DNA of 64,000 nucleotides. Source: Calothrix sp. NIES-4101 (GTDB taxonomy: Bacteria > Cyanobacteriota > Cyanobacteriia > Cyanobacteriales > Nostocaceae). The stretch is from positions 7,118,794 to 7,182,793 of the forward strand of contig AP018280.1 in the NCBI GenBank assembly GCA_004296455.1. The letters run 5' to 3'. The notes under the pieces are model-generated. The model searched no databases. It saw only the letters and a list, made by a program, of their open reading frames with translations, and had not been told where the DNA came from. Of this stretch, positions 54,745 through 64,000 are shown one piece after another. How positions within the stretch are numbered: the stretch's first letter is position 1; each line of letters starts with the position of its first letter. Position numbers and translations under genes: made by a program.

Positions 54745-55617
54745 TTAATTGGTTATTTCTGCGGTAGGAGACAGGATTATTTCACCCTTTTCCCATTCAA
54801 ATCTGGCTGCTGGCAAAAGTTTATCGATTAATACCGTCATTGGTGCCAGGGCAAATAATGACCAGAAGACTGCGGTAGATAAATAGAAGTAATTACGTAA
54901 AACGAAAGTGAAAATGGCAATCAATAATGCCCAAATAATTCTCCCGATGCGGGCATTGGGAATAGAACGGGGGTCTGTCACCATAAATAGGGCAAATAAC
55001 AGCAACGAACCACTCATCAAGCGATGGTAGTAAACGTCCCAAGTCCAACCCAGCCAGATATTGCGTAGGGCTTCCTGTAAAGCATAGGCAGCCAAAAACG
55101 TCGCCGTCGTATCCCAACGTCCGACACGCTTGAGAACCATTCCCCCACAGCCCACAAATATCATGCAGTACCACCAATCTTCCCCCCATTGTCCAGGTGA
55201 AACCCAAGCATCAGGAGTAATTAACAAAGCGCAGATAATGCCAAAATTTGCCGGGTTAAAGAAGTGTTTGTCACCAATTTGGAAAATGAATTTGCTAGTG
55301 ATCGCACATATTGCTGCTAACATCATTGTTGTCCAATGGTCTGCCCGTAGTAGCAAACTTAGTCCCAAGGATGTAATTAGGGCACTACGCACCGATATGG
55401 AAAATGGGGGTTTGGTTAATAATTCTTGGTTATTAATGAATAATTTTTGATTCAATGCCCATTGCCCAATACTCATGAGCCATTGCCCAAATAAACATGT
55501 AACAATGGCAACACAAATTAATTCAGGTCGTAGCGTCCAATCTCTAGTACCAATTCCTAAAATCAGGAATAAAGAGAGAAAAAGGATTTGATAGTCGCGT
55601 GTGTCTTTAAACAACAT
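54745..55617 (-). CDS. NqrB/RnfD-like integral membrane protein
   Basis: 290 residues with about eight to ten membrane spans. The NPANFGI segment near residue 122 and FALFMVTDPRSIPNARIGR near 215 are landmarks of the NqrB/RnfD family (sodium-pumping or Rnf electron-transport complexes). The other Nqr or Rnf subunits are not nearby. The covalent-flavin threonine motif SGAT is not evident; the matching place reads RLMSGSLL, so flavin binding is uncertain. In this window it pairs with the DUF2330 gene, suggesting a separate function from classic Rnf. Start ATG at 55617. Confidence 0.82.
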   Translation of the reverse strand: MLFKDTRDYQILFLSLFLILGIGTRDWTLRPELICVAIVTCLFGQWLMSIGQWALNQKLFINNQELLTKPPFSISVRSALITSLGLSLLLRADHWTTMMLAAICAITSKFIFQIGDKHFFNPANFGIICALLITPDAWVSPGQWGEDWWYCMIFVGCGGMVLKRVGRWDTTATFLAAYALQEALRNIWLGWTWDVYYHRLMSGSLLLFALFMVTDPRSIPNARIGRIIWALLIAIFTFVLRNYFYLSTAVFWSLFALAPMTVLIDKLLPAARFEWEKGEIILSPTAEITN

Positions 55618-55906
55618 TACCCGCCAGCACCGGGATTACCCGTAGACTTATTGGAATTGATGTCTTAATCTAGACGGGTTCTAGTCCTCTTAGTGCCGCC
55701 GTTACAGAATTTGTTACAACTGATGGGTTATTAGCTGTTTTTTATCTAGCACCACACGACATCCTGTGATAATCTTCTGGAAATTGCCCCTAAAATGTTC
55801 GGTTCTACGACTTTCGACATCAAGAAAATACTTATAACCTCAAGATATAGATATATATGCCTTTAAAAGCTCTGCATATCGCTCGCTAATCAAGGGGTGA
55901 AAATTT

Positions 55907-57433
55907 GTGTATAAATGGATTCTGCCAAGTTTGAGTGAAGTTTTAGCCGCCAATCACATAAATATGGCTGTTGGCTCCTCTGCAAAAGCAGAACGTCAGT
56001 GGCGCTTAAGTATAGCGGTAACAGAAAAGTTGCTATTAAACACACTGACAAGGACTTCGCCTAGTCCCAATGATCAGAAAAATAATAATAGAGGATTAGT
56101 TTTAGCTGCACCCGCACCAGTATTTAGTCAACTCAAACTAATTCATAATCTGGAAACAATTACTTTTACGGCAAAGCCATTTAACCCCTTAGCGCTGATG
56201 CCGTTTCAAATGCCCACGGTGGTGGAGTCAGAAATAGAAACATCTACTAACGAGGCTATATTACCCTTATTAGCAGCTGACCCGCTAGGGAAAGAGCAGT
56301 TTTGTCTAGTTTTTACCCCTAAATTTCAACTGGTTTTGGTTTTAGCAGAAAATGAAAATGGAGAAAAAGTATTTTCCTTTTCTTTTGAACCAGAAATAGT
56401 TCAGCAGGCATGGAAAATTTTAGGGGCGCGGGTAATGATGGTTAACCCGGATGAGTTTACTTATCTAGCTGAATTAGTTCAAGAATATTGTGATGATGTC
56501 ACGCCTGATTTTCGTATTCTCATGGAATTTAGCCAATTACTACTGGCAGAATTTCCCGAGGAAGAGGATAAATCTGTAAGAGGTTATGGAGGGCAAGAAG
56601 AAAAAGACAATAATGAAGAGATTCATAATTCTTCCTTCTCCGAATATTCTCAGGGTACAATACCTTCTTGCCATCGTTCCGATGTCGAATTATTGCAGGC
56701 ATTTGCTCACGAAGTGCGTACTCCCTTGGCAACTATCCGTACAGTCACGCGAATGTTACTCAAACACAAGGATTTACCAGCCACTGTGATGAAGCGGTTG
56801 GAAATGATCGATCGCGAATGTACCGAGCAAATAGATAGAATGGAGTTGCTATTTAGAGCCGCAGAATTAGAAACATCAACTGCCAAGAATACCGCCGGTA
56901 CACAACTGGCACCAATGTGTTTAGAACAGGTACTACAACAAAGCATTCCCCGTTGGCAACAAGCTGCAAGTCGTCGCAATTTAACTTTAGACGTGGTACT
57001 GCCGCAGAAACTACCAACAGTGGTAAGTAATCCGAACATGTTGGATAGGGTACTGACAAATTTGATTGAGAATTTTACGCGCAGTTTACCTGCTGGTAGC
57101 CAAATACAAGTTCATGTGATTCCAGCAGGTAATCAACTGAAATTACAGCTATTACCACAAGTTAAGGATGAGGATACTGCAACTGCTGCATCCTGTACAC
57201 CCCCAATTCGTAAAGCGATCGGACAATTGCTCATGTTTCAACCGGAAACTGGGACAATTAGTTTAAACTTAGCAGCGACCAAGCATTTATTTCAAGCGAT
57301 TGGTGGTAAGTTAATTGTGCGTCAGCGTCCGCAACAAGGTGAGGTAATGACGATTTTCTTGCCCCTAAATAGTGTGGAGGATGCAGCTATAACTGTGGGA
57401 ATGGAACGTTTGAAGGGTGAGAGTTTGGCGTAG
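55907..57433 (+). CDS. Divergent sensor histidine kinase with degenerate ATP-binding domain
   Basis: 508 residues from GTG 55907, with GGGGTG 9-10 bases upstream. The N-terminal 200 residues form an unknown sensor region (DICT-like or GAF-like, with GKEQFCLVFTPKFQLVLVLAENENG). HisKA: H268 in LLQAFAHEVRTPLATIRTVTRMLL. The N box is present (LTNLIENFTRSLP), but the G1 box DxGxG is not found and the G2 region reads ETGTISLNLAATKHLF in place of GxGLGL. It may bind ATP poorly or act as a scaffold. This form, with full H box and weak G boxes, recurs in cyanobacteria. No adjacent response regulator. Confidence 0.82.
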   Translation: MYKWILPSLSEVLAANHINMAVGSSAKAERQWRLSIAVTEKLLLNTLTRTSPSPNDQKNNNRGLVLAAPAPVFSQLKLIHNLETITFTAKPFNPLALMPFQMPTVVESEIETSTNEAILPLLAADPLGKEQFCLVFTPKFQLVLVLAENENGEKVFSFSFEPEIVQQAWKILGARVMMVNPDEFTYLAELVQEYCDDVTPDFRILMEFSQLLLAEFPEEEDKSVRGYGGQEEKDNNEEIHNSSFSEYSQGTIPSCHRSDVELLQAFAHEVRTPLATIRTVTRMLLKHKDLPATVMKRLEMIDRECTEQIDRMELLFRAAELETSTAKNTAGTQLAPMCLEQVLQQSIPRWQQAASRRNLTLDVVLPQKLPTVVSNPNMLDRVLTNLIENFTRSLPAGSQIQVHVIPAGNQLKLQLLPQVKDEDTATAASCTPPIRKAIGQLLMFQPETGTISLNLAATKHLFQAIGGKLIVRQRPQQGEVMTIFLPLNSVEDAAITVGMERLKGESLA

Positions 57434-57474
57434 AAGGAGGCAAATGCCACCCTGACAACAGCACATTTCCTGAA

Positions 57475-58440
57475 TCAGGCATAATACCTAATTCCTAATT
57501 CTTGTAATACCTCTTGATTAACTTCCTGCACTGCTTCTATGTCTGTGTTTGTCTCGGTATTTTGAAATAATGCCGCAAATGCACCTGCACCTAATCCTGA
57601 CTGGGGAAACATACGATAACATGGTATGTCTGTTAAATGCGATCGCATTTTTTCTAAATGGCTAACTGTGATTGGTTGAAATTGCGGAAATCTTTCTAAT
57701 AACCATTTACAGACATCTTCATTTTCTTCTGGAGAATAGGTGCATGTCATATAAGCAAGATAACCTTGGGGAGCAACAATTTGGGCAGAATTGGCAATAA
57801 TTCGCTTTTGGCGATTGGCATTTTTATTAATATTTGTGGGGTGGAAACATCCCGGTACTTTTTCACCTTTTGCCAGTAAAGATTGTCCAGAACAAGGTGC
57901 ATCGACAATGACTAAATCGATAGATTTTGGTATAGCCTCTGCAAAAATACTAGAATCGCGATTTAATACTGCCACTGGTTGAATATGACAGCGTTTAAAA
58001 TTAGCAATTAACATTCCCAAGCGTTTACCAATTACTTCATTAGCAATCAGTAGTTGCGGTTGCAGAAGTTTCCATGCGAAGATACTTTTTCCTCCTGGTG
58101 CTGCACACATATCAAATATAGTATTAATTGGTTGAGGAATATGTGAAAAAATTGAGGCAGCAAACACCGAAGAAAAATCTAAACAATAAAAGTAACCTTG
58201 TGTATGTAAATAATGTTGACCAGGTTTACTATTTAATTCTAAACGGTCTACGAATTGTGGTTGCCATATTAATCTTTCAACTTCATTTAGTAAAAAATCA
58301 TCAGGTTTCGGCTGACACCAGAGAATACTAGAATTATAGTTTTGGGGATTAATTAAAGCATTGATAAATTCTTCTTGCTGTTCTATATTTGTATATAGTC
58401 GTCGAGACAGTTTCAGCAATAAATTGGAAATTTTTTCCAT
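57475..58440 (-). CDS. RsmB/NOP family RNA (cytosine-5)-methyltransferase
   Basis: 321 residues from ATG 58440; the longer TTG start at 58491 would add a hydrophobic leader not seen in this family. SAM-binding motif I is FDMCAAPGGKSIFAWKLL; motif IV VDAPCSGQSLLAKG and motif VI YMTCTYSPEENEDVCKWLLE carry the two cysteines used in catalysis and release. It methylates cytosine in rRNA or tRNA; the exact site cannot be told. An N-terminal PUA or NusB-like domain is absent, as in the short family forms. Converges with the upstream kinase gene. Confidence 0.9.
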   Translation of the reverse strand: MEKISNLLLKLSRRLYTNIEQQEEFINALINPQNYNSSILWCQPKPDDFLLNEVERLIWQPQFVDRLELNSKPGQHYLHTQGYFYCLDFSSVFAASIFSHIPQPINTIFDMCAAPGGKSIFAWKLLQPQLLIANEVIGKRLGMLIANFKRCHIQPVAVLNRDSSIFAEAIPKSIDLVIVDAPCSGQSLLAKGEKVPGCFHPTNINKNANRQKRIIANSAQIVAPQGYLAYMTCTYSPEENEDVCKWLLERFPQFQPITVSHLEKMRSHLTDIPCYRMFPQSGLGAGAFAALFQNTETNTDIEAVQEVNQEVLQELGIRYYA

Positions 58441-58616
58441 AAATTTTTCTATAAATATAAATATAATGAGGTGTAAAAAATAGTAATTCAAAGCCTATTA
58501 GAAATCTATTAAAAATCTATTCATAACTTCTAAATTAGAATATCTGATATCATATTCGGCTAATAACTTACAATTAAAATTTCTCTGCATCTCCCCATCG
58601 GCTTTATCGTAATTAT

Positions 58617-58985
58617 TCAGGCGAAACGGATATCAGCTGACACAGGAACTAAAAAACAACCATTAATTTTCCAACTACTATTTGTTTCTTTTTCCATCAA
58701 ATACAATGCCCTAACAGGAATCCCATCTTGACCTAAAAGTAAAACTAACTGCGTAATATTTCCTTGAATAGTAGTAATATCTTCAAACAAAACCGAGCGC
58801 GGGCGGTAAATTGGCGCATAAGCTCTCTTTACCATCAAAATAAATATCTCTGCCGTGGGAAATTTTTCCTGAATTTGGGGACTGGCACACACAAAAGCAG
58901 CATCCGCGTTATCTTCCTGAAACGCCTGCAATTGCTGCTCAATAATCAGACGAATGGCTGCGCGATCGCAATTAGTAATATCCAT
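58617..58985 (-). CDS. DUF4864 domain protein
   Basis: 122 residues with the DUF4864 pattern: IRLIIEQQLQAFQEDNADAAFVCASPQIQEKFPTAEIFILMVKRAYAPIYRPRSV and a C-terminal beta-sheet half (QLVLLLGQDGIPVRALYLMEKE...WKINGCFLV). The shape is like SnoaL/NTF2 small-barrel proteins. No signal peptide or membrane span. Function unknown. Single gene. Confidence 0.8.
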   Translation of the reverse strand: MDITNCDRAAIRLIIEQQLQAFQEDNADAAFVCASPQIQEKFPTAEIFILMVKRAYAPIYRPRSVLFEDITTIQGNITQLVLLLGQDGIPVRALYLMEKETNSSWKINGCFLVPVSADIRFA

Positions 58986-59112
58986 TCTTAATATTTATCA
59001 ATATACAGTCAAAAAGATACAGTTGGGAATAGTGAAATTTTGCATTCAATATCTAAGCAAAATATTATCACTTTTAATGACTCATCAACACTGCAAATCT
59101 CAAATTTTGATT

Positions 59113-60267
59113 TCAAACTTCTGAATCGGCAATAACAATTTCACCCTGGCGATTAATCTCCACAGCAGTTTTCGGAAAATCTTTCCCCATCAAGCCCCGT
59201 AACAATCCCACAGTCCGAAAACGTTGATCAATGTGAGGAATTCCTTGCTTATCCAGATGCACTGGAATAATCTTTCCCCCAACTAATTCCCCTATCTGAT
59301 TTAACTTGACTTCCAAAATCATTGAATAACCCGTTTCCGCAGCTGTCGATAAAGTTCGATAACCCAAAAAATTACCTAAAGAATAGGCTATCAACTTACC
59401 TTTATATATTTCCATAGCACGTGGTACATGAGGCCCATGTCCCAAAACCAAATCTGCTCCCATATCTATCATTGCCCGCGCAAATTTTACAGAATTGCCG
59501 CGATTTTCTCCATAGAAATATTCTGTCTGATTCTGGGTTCGCAATGCGCCTGTTCCTTCCGCGCCAGCGTGCATTGAGACTATCACAACATCGGCTTTTG
59601 TTTGTGCTTCAACAATTAATGCTTTTGCGGCTTTTAAATCGTGAATCGAATTGTAATACTCGTAAGGTGCAAAACCAACCATCCCCACCTTCACATTATT
59701 GGCTTGGAGTAATAACACTTGGTTTTTGTGACCGACAGTATCAATTCCTACCTGTGCTAAGTTTTTCACAGTATCCCGAAAACCAACTAAACCAAAGTCT
59801 TTGGCGTGATTATTCGCAATATTAAACACATTAAAGCCAACATCACCAAACAGTTTTGCATATCCAGGGGGCGATCGAAATGCAAATATTTGCCCTTTGC
59901 TAATATCTTTGCTGCTATAAGGGTAATTTGTTAAAGAAGTTTCAAAATTACCAAATAAAATATCTGCACGTTGCAAGTGCTTCCTGACAGATTTAGGAAT
60001 TAACTGATTTTTATTTCCAGGTAATCTGTAGTTGGGGTAATTAGTACCAGGAATCACATCCCCTACCGCTTGAATGGTAATCGAGTCAGGAAAAATTTGC
60101 TCCTCAGTCGCAGGAGGTAATATCGGTAAAGTTTCTGCTGGCTTGGGAGGTTGATCTGATGCCTGTATTTTCCCCATACGAATTGCCGTACCGATACCAA
60201 TACCGATAAACAAACAACTAGTAATAAAAGTAAATGAAAGAAATTTCCCGAACCATCGATTAACCAT
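59113..60267 (-). CDS. CapA-like metallophosphatase-fold protein
   Basis: 384 residues; membrane span near the N-terminus (about 8-28, FLSFTFITSCLFIGIGIGTAI), then P-rich linker, then the PGA_cap domain: IQAVGDVIPGTNYPN (metal-binding D), DILFGNFETSLT, NIANNHAKDFG (NNH motif), VVSMHAGAEG and LVLGHGPHVPRAMEIYKGKLIAYSLGNFL. All metal-binding segments are intact. In Bacillus, CapA takes part in poly-gamma-glutamate export, but the family is broad and in cyanobacteria the substrate is unknown. ATG at 60267. Confidence 0.9.
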   Translation of the reverse strand: MVNRWFGKFLSFTFITSCLFIGIGIGTAIRMGKIQASDQPPKPAETLPILPPATEEQIFPDSITIQAVGDVIPGTNYPNYRLPGNKNQLIPKSVRKHLQRADILFGNFETSLTNYPYSSKDISKGQIFAFRSPPGYAKLFGDVGFNVFNIANNHAKDFGLVGFRDTVKNLAQVGIDTVGHKNQVLLLQANNVKVGMVGFAPYEYYNSIHDLKAAKALIVEAQTKADVVIVSMHAGAEGTGALRTQNQTEYFYGENRGNSVKFARAMIDMGADLVLGHGPHVPRAMEIYKGKLIAYSLGNFLGYRTLSTAAETGYSMILEVKLNQIGELVGGKIIPVHLDKQGIPHIDQRFRTVGLLRGLMGKDFPKTAVEINRQGEIVIADSEV

Positions 60268-60542
60268 GATGTTGCCACTCCCGATACCACGAAAACAGTG
60301 TAGCTTAGAAGTCGAATATACACGGATAAATTTAATTGAATTGTGAAGATTTTCAGTAATTTTGCAGCTTTTTATACTTAAACACTGTTTAAGTGCTGGC
60401 GATCGCTCAGTTGATTGAGTCTATTGCCTAAAATCCCCCAAAATCAAGTAATTACCTACCTAATTAAAAACCTCCAACCGAATCCAAGATTCTTGTCAGA
60501 GGCTTTAGTTATATTCAATTACTTAGTCAATTAGTCATAAAC
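60268..60542. other. Intergenic region before the tRNA gene
   Basis: 275 bases with one HIP1-type site near 60400. No gene recognised; should include the promoter of the CapA-like gene. Confidence 0.45.
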
Positions 60543-60626
60543 GGAGAAGGGGGGATTCGAACCCCCGTTAGGTTGCCCTAAAACGCATTTCGAGTGCGCC
60601 GCATTCAACCACTCTGCCACCTCTCC
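60543..60626 (-). tRNA. tRNA-Ser (anticodon CGA)
   Basis: 84 bases on the minus strand forming a full cloverleaf: acceptor stem GGAGAGG / CTTCTCC (ends GGAG...CTCC), D-arm GGCAGAGTGGTTGAATGC, anticodon loop CTCGAAA (CGA at 60592-60590), a long class II variable arm (TTTTAGGGCAACCTAA) and T-arm GGGGGTTCGAATCCCCC. The long variable arm and CGA anticodon define serine. CCA is not encoded. Confidence 0.97.
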
Positions 60627-61069
60627 ATATATGTAGTCACGATTCTACGAGTAAAATCGCACTCTCGTTTGTGGCAATAAAGATTCTATCACGACTTTTT
60701 CGATACTGCATAGGTTTGTGGGCTAGAAGGGAATATTATTTATTGACAGTCATTACAGCTATTTTTCAATGTTTGCAGATTTAGTCTCAAAATCAGCAGC
60801 AACAAATTGCGATCGCATCTTGAACTTTAATGCGTATTATTTTTCACTCAATTGTTCCCACATCAGTGCCACAAAATAAACTGTCTTATCACCAATTTCA
60901 TTATCTAGATAAACCGCTAAAAAGCTCTAAATATAGATATTTCTTCACTAAAATCTCCATCACATTTATTCTTAAATACTTGGTAACATCTGAAAAGTTT
61001 TCTGGAACATTTTAGTATTTTTTCCGACTTTGAATTTAAAAGCAATACCTACAAATTAGGTCTGAAATT
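60627..61069. other. Intergenic region after the tRNA
   Basis: 443 bases, AT-rich, with one HIP1 site near 60810. A 61-codon ORF at 60830-61015 looks non-coding. Nothing else recognised. Confidence 0.45.
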
Positions 61070-61603
61070 ATGAAAGGTGTGATGAAATCTTTGGTGACAA
61101 TTTCTACATTGTCTATATTAGCTGCTGCTCCAATTTTTATGTCTGCTGGTAAAGCATCTGCTGCACCTAAAGGTACTGATGCCAGTTATATCGGGATTGG
61201 AGCTTCTGCTGGGTTAACCAATGGTGGTCAAACTGGTGACGCTGCAACCTTTGGTGGTAATATGGTTGGACGCGCTAAGGTAGGAAGAACACCATTTTCA
61301 GTACGTGGTCAGATTAATTTCAGCGACGAAACCAGCGCAATTATTCCCCATGCAACTGTAGATATTCCCGTTGGCAATAGTACTAATGTTTACGTTGGTG
61401 GTGGTTATCAATTTGTAGAAAAAGATGGCAAACCAACCCCATCTGGTAACAAAGATGGTGTCGCTGTTGTTGCTGGTGTTGAATCAGAAGTTGCTAAAAA
61501 TTTCCTGGTTTATAGCAACGCCACTGTGGGAGTTAACGCTTACAAAAATAGCCCGGCATCTGCTGTCAGTATTAACTCAGGAATTGGTTATCGGTTTAGA
61601 TAA
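61070..61603 (+). CDS. Exported outer-membrane beta-barrel-like protein
   Basis: 177 residues. A signal peptide (about 1-31) ends GKASA-AP. The mature part is G-, V- and A-rich with alternating strands (SYIGIGASAGLTN, FSVRGQINFSDE, TNVYVGGGYQF, VAVVAGVESEV, NFLVYSNATVGVNAY) and ends SINSGIGYRFR, close to the aromatic end expected for outer-membrane barrels. A small eight-strand barrel is likely. Function unknown. A second in-frame ATG at 61082 could be the start. Single gene followed by a terminator at 61759. Confidence 0.82.
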   Translation: MKGVMKSLVTISTLSILAAAPIFMSAGKASAAPKGTDASYIGIGASAGLTNGGQTGDAATFGGNMVGRAKVGRTPFSVRGQINFSDETSAIIPHATVDIPVGNSTNVYVGGGYQFVEKDGKPTPSGNKDGVAVVAGVESEVAKNFLVYSNATVGVNAYKNSPASAVSINSGIGYRFR

Positions 61604-61758
61604 TATTTAGTTAATGGTTAATAGATAATGGGTAATTCGTAAGTTTGTAATTTGTAACTACTCAACACTCAGTGTCTAATGCCCAATGCCTAACACTTAA
61701 TATCCAATCTCCAATCCCCATTAACCAATAACTATTAACAAAATCCAATAAGTATTAT

Positions 61759-61804
61759 TGCTGGGTTTGTCGAATCTTGAATTGCTGACAAACTCGGCAT
61801 TTTT
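61759..61804 (+). terminator. Rho-independent terminator
   Basis: Thirteen-base RNA stem (TGCTGGGTTTGTC with GACAAACTCGGCA, two G-U pairs), 15-base loop, then TTTTT. Placed 156 bases past the barrel protein gene. Confidence 0.8.
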
Positions 61805-61839
61805 GCGTGATAGAATCAAGTTAAATTATTCAACGAAAT

Positions 61840-61857
61840 CCCGACCGGATTACCGGG
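61840..61857 (+). promoter_or_regulatory. Candidate cis element in the sir leader
   Basis: CCCGACCGGATTACCGGG, 83 bases before the sir ATG. It holds a CCGG direct repeat and CCCG/CCGGG arms that can fold. It could be a regulator site or a leader structure; I do not recognise it as a known riboswitch. Low certainty. Confidence 0.3.
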
Positions 61858-61939
61858 AATAAATGTCGAATGGGTGCTGCTAATTACCTGGTTCGGCTTG
61901 TAGCGATCGCTTTATTTTCAGAACACTAAATCAACTGCA

Positions 61940-63712
61940 ATGGTTAAATCTGCTCCTCCCCCTACAACCACTACTCGCAAGCCCTCCAAGGTCGAAGGTC
62001 TGAAAGAAGACAGCAACTTTTTACGCGAACCTGTCGCCACTGAGTTATTAGAGGATACCACTCATTTTAGCGAAGAGGCGGTACAAATTCTCAAGTTCCA
62101 CGGTTCATACCAGCAAGATAATCGGGATAACCGGGCGAAAGGGAAAGAGAAAGATTATCAAATGATGCTGCGGACCCGCAGTCCTGGTGGATTTATTCCA
62201 CCACAGTTGTATTTAACTTTAGATAAATTGGCGGACGAATACGGTAATCATACGTTACGGGCAACCACTCGCCAAGGGTTTCAACTGCATGGAATTTTGA
62301 AGAAAAATCTCAAGCCCACGATTGCAGCGATTGTCAAAAGTATGGGTTCGACTTTAGGTGCTTGCGGTGATTTGAACCGCAATGTCATGGCACCCCCGGC
62401 ACCTTTCAAGAATAAGCCGGAATATCAGTATGCTTGGGAATATGCCAATAATATTGCTGACTTACTAACTCCGCAAACAGGAGCCTATTACGAAATTTGG
62501 CTGGACGGGGAAAAAGTCATCAGTGGGGAAGAAAATCCGGAAGTCGTAGCCGCACGTCAAAAAAATGGTACGGGTACAGTTTTCCATGATAACGAGGAAC
62601 CCATTTACGGTACACACTACATGCCCCGTAAGTTTAAGGCTAGCGTGACAGTACCAGGGGATAATTCCATCGACTTATATACCCAAGATTTGACTTTGGT
62701 GGTGATTACCAATAAAGATGGTGAACTCCAGGGTTTTAACGTGTTTGCGGGTGGTGGTTTAGGACGTACCCATAACAAGGAAGAAACCTTTGCCAGGGCT
62801 GCTGATCCGATTTGTTACGTCCAAAAGGATGATGTGTACGAATTGGTGAAGGCGATTGTGGCGACTCAAAGGGATTATGGCGATCGCAGCGATCGTCGTC
62901 ATGCCCGGTTAAAATATTTAATTAATGATTGGGGTGTGGAAAAATTCCGCTCCAAAGTGGAAGAATATTTCGGCAAACCTCTTGTGCCTTTCAAGTTTTT
63001 GGCAAAGAAATTTAAGTATCAAGATTTTCTGGGTTGGCATGAACAAGGTGATGGTAAGTTATTTTTAGGAATTTCCATCGACAACGGACGCGTTAAGGAT
63101 GAAGGTAGCTTCCAGTTAAAAACAGCATTGCGGGAAATCGTCGAAAAATTCAACTTGACGATGCACCTTACCCCTCACCAAAACCTCATTTTCTGCGACA
63201 TTACCCCAGAAAATAAAGCCGAAATCGAAGCAATTCTTCACCGTTGTGGTGTAGTCAGTGATCCGAATAATATTGACTCTTTGGTACGGTATGGGATGGC
63301 TTGTCCGGCATTACCAACCTGTGGACTCGCAATTACGGAATCAGAACGGATAATTCCCACATTTATGGAGAGAATCCGGGCATTGCTCAAAAAAGTCGGA
63401 TTACCCAAAACACATTTCGTGATCCGTATGACCGGATGTCCAAACGGGTGTGCCCGTCCTTACATGGCAGAATTGGGTTTTGTCGGTAGTTTTACTGAAT
63501 CATATCAAGTCTGGTTAGGTGGATGTCCCAACCAAACAAGGTTAGCGCGTCCATTTACAGAGAGAATGCACGCCGATGATTTAGAGAAATTCTTAGAACC
63601 TTTGTTTGTCTTCTTTAAACAGTCGCGGAAAAGGGGAGAAAGTTTCGGTAGTTTTTGCGATCGCGTTGGTTTTGATGCATTGCGTGAATTCTCTGAAAGT
63701 TATCAAGGATAA
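61940..63712 (+). CDS. sir: Ferredoxin-sulfite reductase
   Basis: Siroheme and [4Fe-4S] enzyme that reduces sulfite to sulfide with six electrons from ferredoxin. 590 residues: two ferrite-reductase-like half domains and two siroheme domains in the usual order. The cluster ligands are C455, C461, C500 and C504 (ACPALPTCG and GCPNGCARP), the C-x5-C ... C-x3-C pattern. The siroheme-binding stretch [16 protein letters not shown] lies near residue 112. The C-terminus ends shortly after [16 protein letters not shown], so the long tail of some homologues is absent. ATG 61940. Confidence 0.94.
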   Translation: MVKSAPPPTTTTRKPSKVEGLKEDSNFLREPVATELLEDTTHFSEEAVQILKFHGSYQQDNRDNRAKGKEKDYQMMLRTRSPGGFIPPQLYLTLDKLADEYGNHTLRATTRQGFQLHGILKKNLKPTIAAIVKSMGSTLGACGDLNRNVMAPPAPFKNKPEYQYAWEYANNIADLLTPQTGAYYEIWLDGEKVISGEENPEVVAARQKNGTGTVFHDNEEPIYGTHYMPRKFKASVTVPGDNSIDLYTQDLTLVVITNKDGELQGFNVFAGGGLGRTHNKEETFARAADPICYVQKDDVYELVKAIVATQRDYGDRSDRRHARLKYLINDWGVEKFRSKVEEYFGKPLVPFKFLAKKFKYQDFLGWHEQGDGKLFLGISIDNGRVKDEGSFQLKTALREIVEKFNLTMHLTPHQNLIFCDITPENKAEIEAILHRCGVVSDPNNIDSLVRYGMACPALPTCGLAITESERIIPTFMERIRALLKKVGLPKTHFVIRMTGCPNGCARPYMAELGFVGSFTESYQVWLGGCPNQTRLARPFTERMHADDLEKFLEPLFVFFKQSRKRGESFGSFCDRVGFDALREFSESYQG

Positions 63713-64000
63713 ACTTTGATTTAAGTCTAATGGGGTAGGAAAATGCGATCGCTGACCTGCCCCGATAATGACGATATAGAACAATTTAGAAAGACATTAT
63801 TCTGCGAGTTGCTAGTGGATATCGGGATTTAGATGCATTGTTTGAGGAAGATTAATGTGCATAGCGATCGCACCAAAAATTAACTTTACGACTAAAAAAT
63901 ACCATCTTTGTGACAAATTATTAAGTAGGGTTTGTGGAGTCTTTTCACTACAATTGCATCTAATATCCGCTATTTACCCAAAATTTACCCGTGTGGAATT
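63713..64000. other. Downstream flank with no recognised gene
   Basis: 288 bases to the window end, with HIP1-type sites near 63745 and 63864. A 21-codon stop-to-stop frame ending near 63855 reads like the tail of a protein (ASGYRDLDALFEED) but has no start; may be a remnant. Not called. Confidence 0.4.

Larger units (their letters stand above)
61604..61939. other. Intergenic region with repeats, terminator and sir leader
   Basis: 336 bases. First part is a run of AATGCCCAATGCCTAACACT-type short repeats (61620-61740), then a terminator (61759-61804), then the sir leader with a CCCGACCGGATTACCGGG motif (61840-61857). Confidence 0.6.

Noticed and set aside
60830-61015. 61-codon ORF before the barrel protein
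   Set aside because: Low-complexity, no ribosome binding site, no recognisable features.
61840-61939. Riboswitch in the sir leader
   Set aside because: Checked by eye against SAM, cobalamin and TPP consensus cores; none present. Only the short motif is reported.
63790-63855. Short frame ending ASGYRDLDALFEED
   Set aside because: Stop-to-stop frame of 21 codons with no start codon; perhaps a gene remnant, not callable.

Overview
This 64 kb window is chromosomal DNA from a filamentous, probably heterocyst-forming cyanobacterium (Nostocales type). The pointers are dense HIP1 sites (GCGATCGC), photosystem I and NDH-1 subunits (psaI, ndhH), a helical carotenoid protein, LdpA, Ycf45, type IV pilus genes of cyanobacterial form, short repeats typical of Nostocaceae between genes, and a small gene carrying the PatS/HetR pentapeptide RGSGR. 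The first gene is cut by the window edge.

Layout. 1-11 kb: class III alcohol dehydrogenase (partial), avtA, rimM, ndhH, rsmH, an alpha/beta hydrolase, a small kinase-like protein, a DUF937 protein and a membrane GTPase. 11-24 kb, mostly minus strand: the tiny psaI gene, a 1085-residue acidic protein, an 87-residue protein with a PilP-like lipoprotein, a SigF-type sigma factor, then pilQ-pilO-pilN-pilM, the inner-membrane, alignment and secretin parts of the type IV pilus. 24-27 kb: sugar-type ABC binding lipoprotein, trpS, metF. 27.5-36 kb is a light-response neighbourhood: a GAF histidine kinase with both cysteines of a DXCF cyanobacteriochrome, translationally coupled to a response regulator and followed by a hybrid kinase; an iron-sulfur photolyase; a 3D/MltA-like lipoprotein; and a stand-alone carotenoid protein (HCP).

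36-41 kb is accessory: larE, then a HEPN plus KGGVGR-ATPase operon whose ATPase gene is split by a 1389-bp insertion sequence. The IS has 16-bp inverted ends and a 4-bp target duplication, and removing it with one duplication copy restores an 890-residue frame exactly. 41-48 kb: ycf45/R3H ATPase, ldpA, a REC-histidine kinase and a REC-GGDEF-EAL protein. 49-52 kb: lepB, pyrC-like dihydroorotase, then a 1 kb gap ending in the most interesting object here: a 48-residue ORF (52320-52466) with a good ribosome binding site and a following hairpin. It is three tandem 14-residue units, each holding DDRGSGRI. RGSGR is the HetR-inhibiting pentapeptide of PatS, HetN and PatX. The codons of the three cores differ only at synonymous sites, so the peptide appears to be what is conserved.

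52.5-64 kb: an ECF-like sigma factor, a DUF2330 protein with an NqrB/RnfD-like membrane protein, a divergent histidine kinase lacking clear G boxes, an RsmB/NOP methyltransferase, DUF4864, a CapA-like protein, tRNA-Ser(CGA), an outer-membrane-like protein and ferredoxin-sulfite reductase.

All calls come from reading the sequence and from remembered family motifs; no database search was possible.
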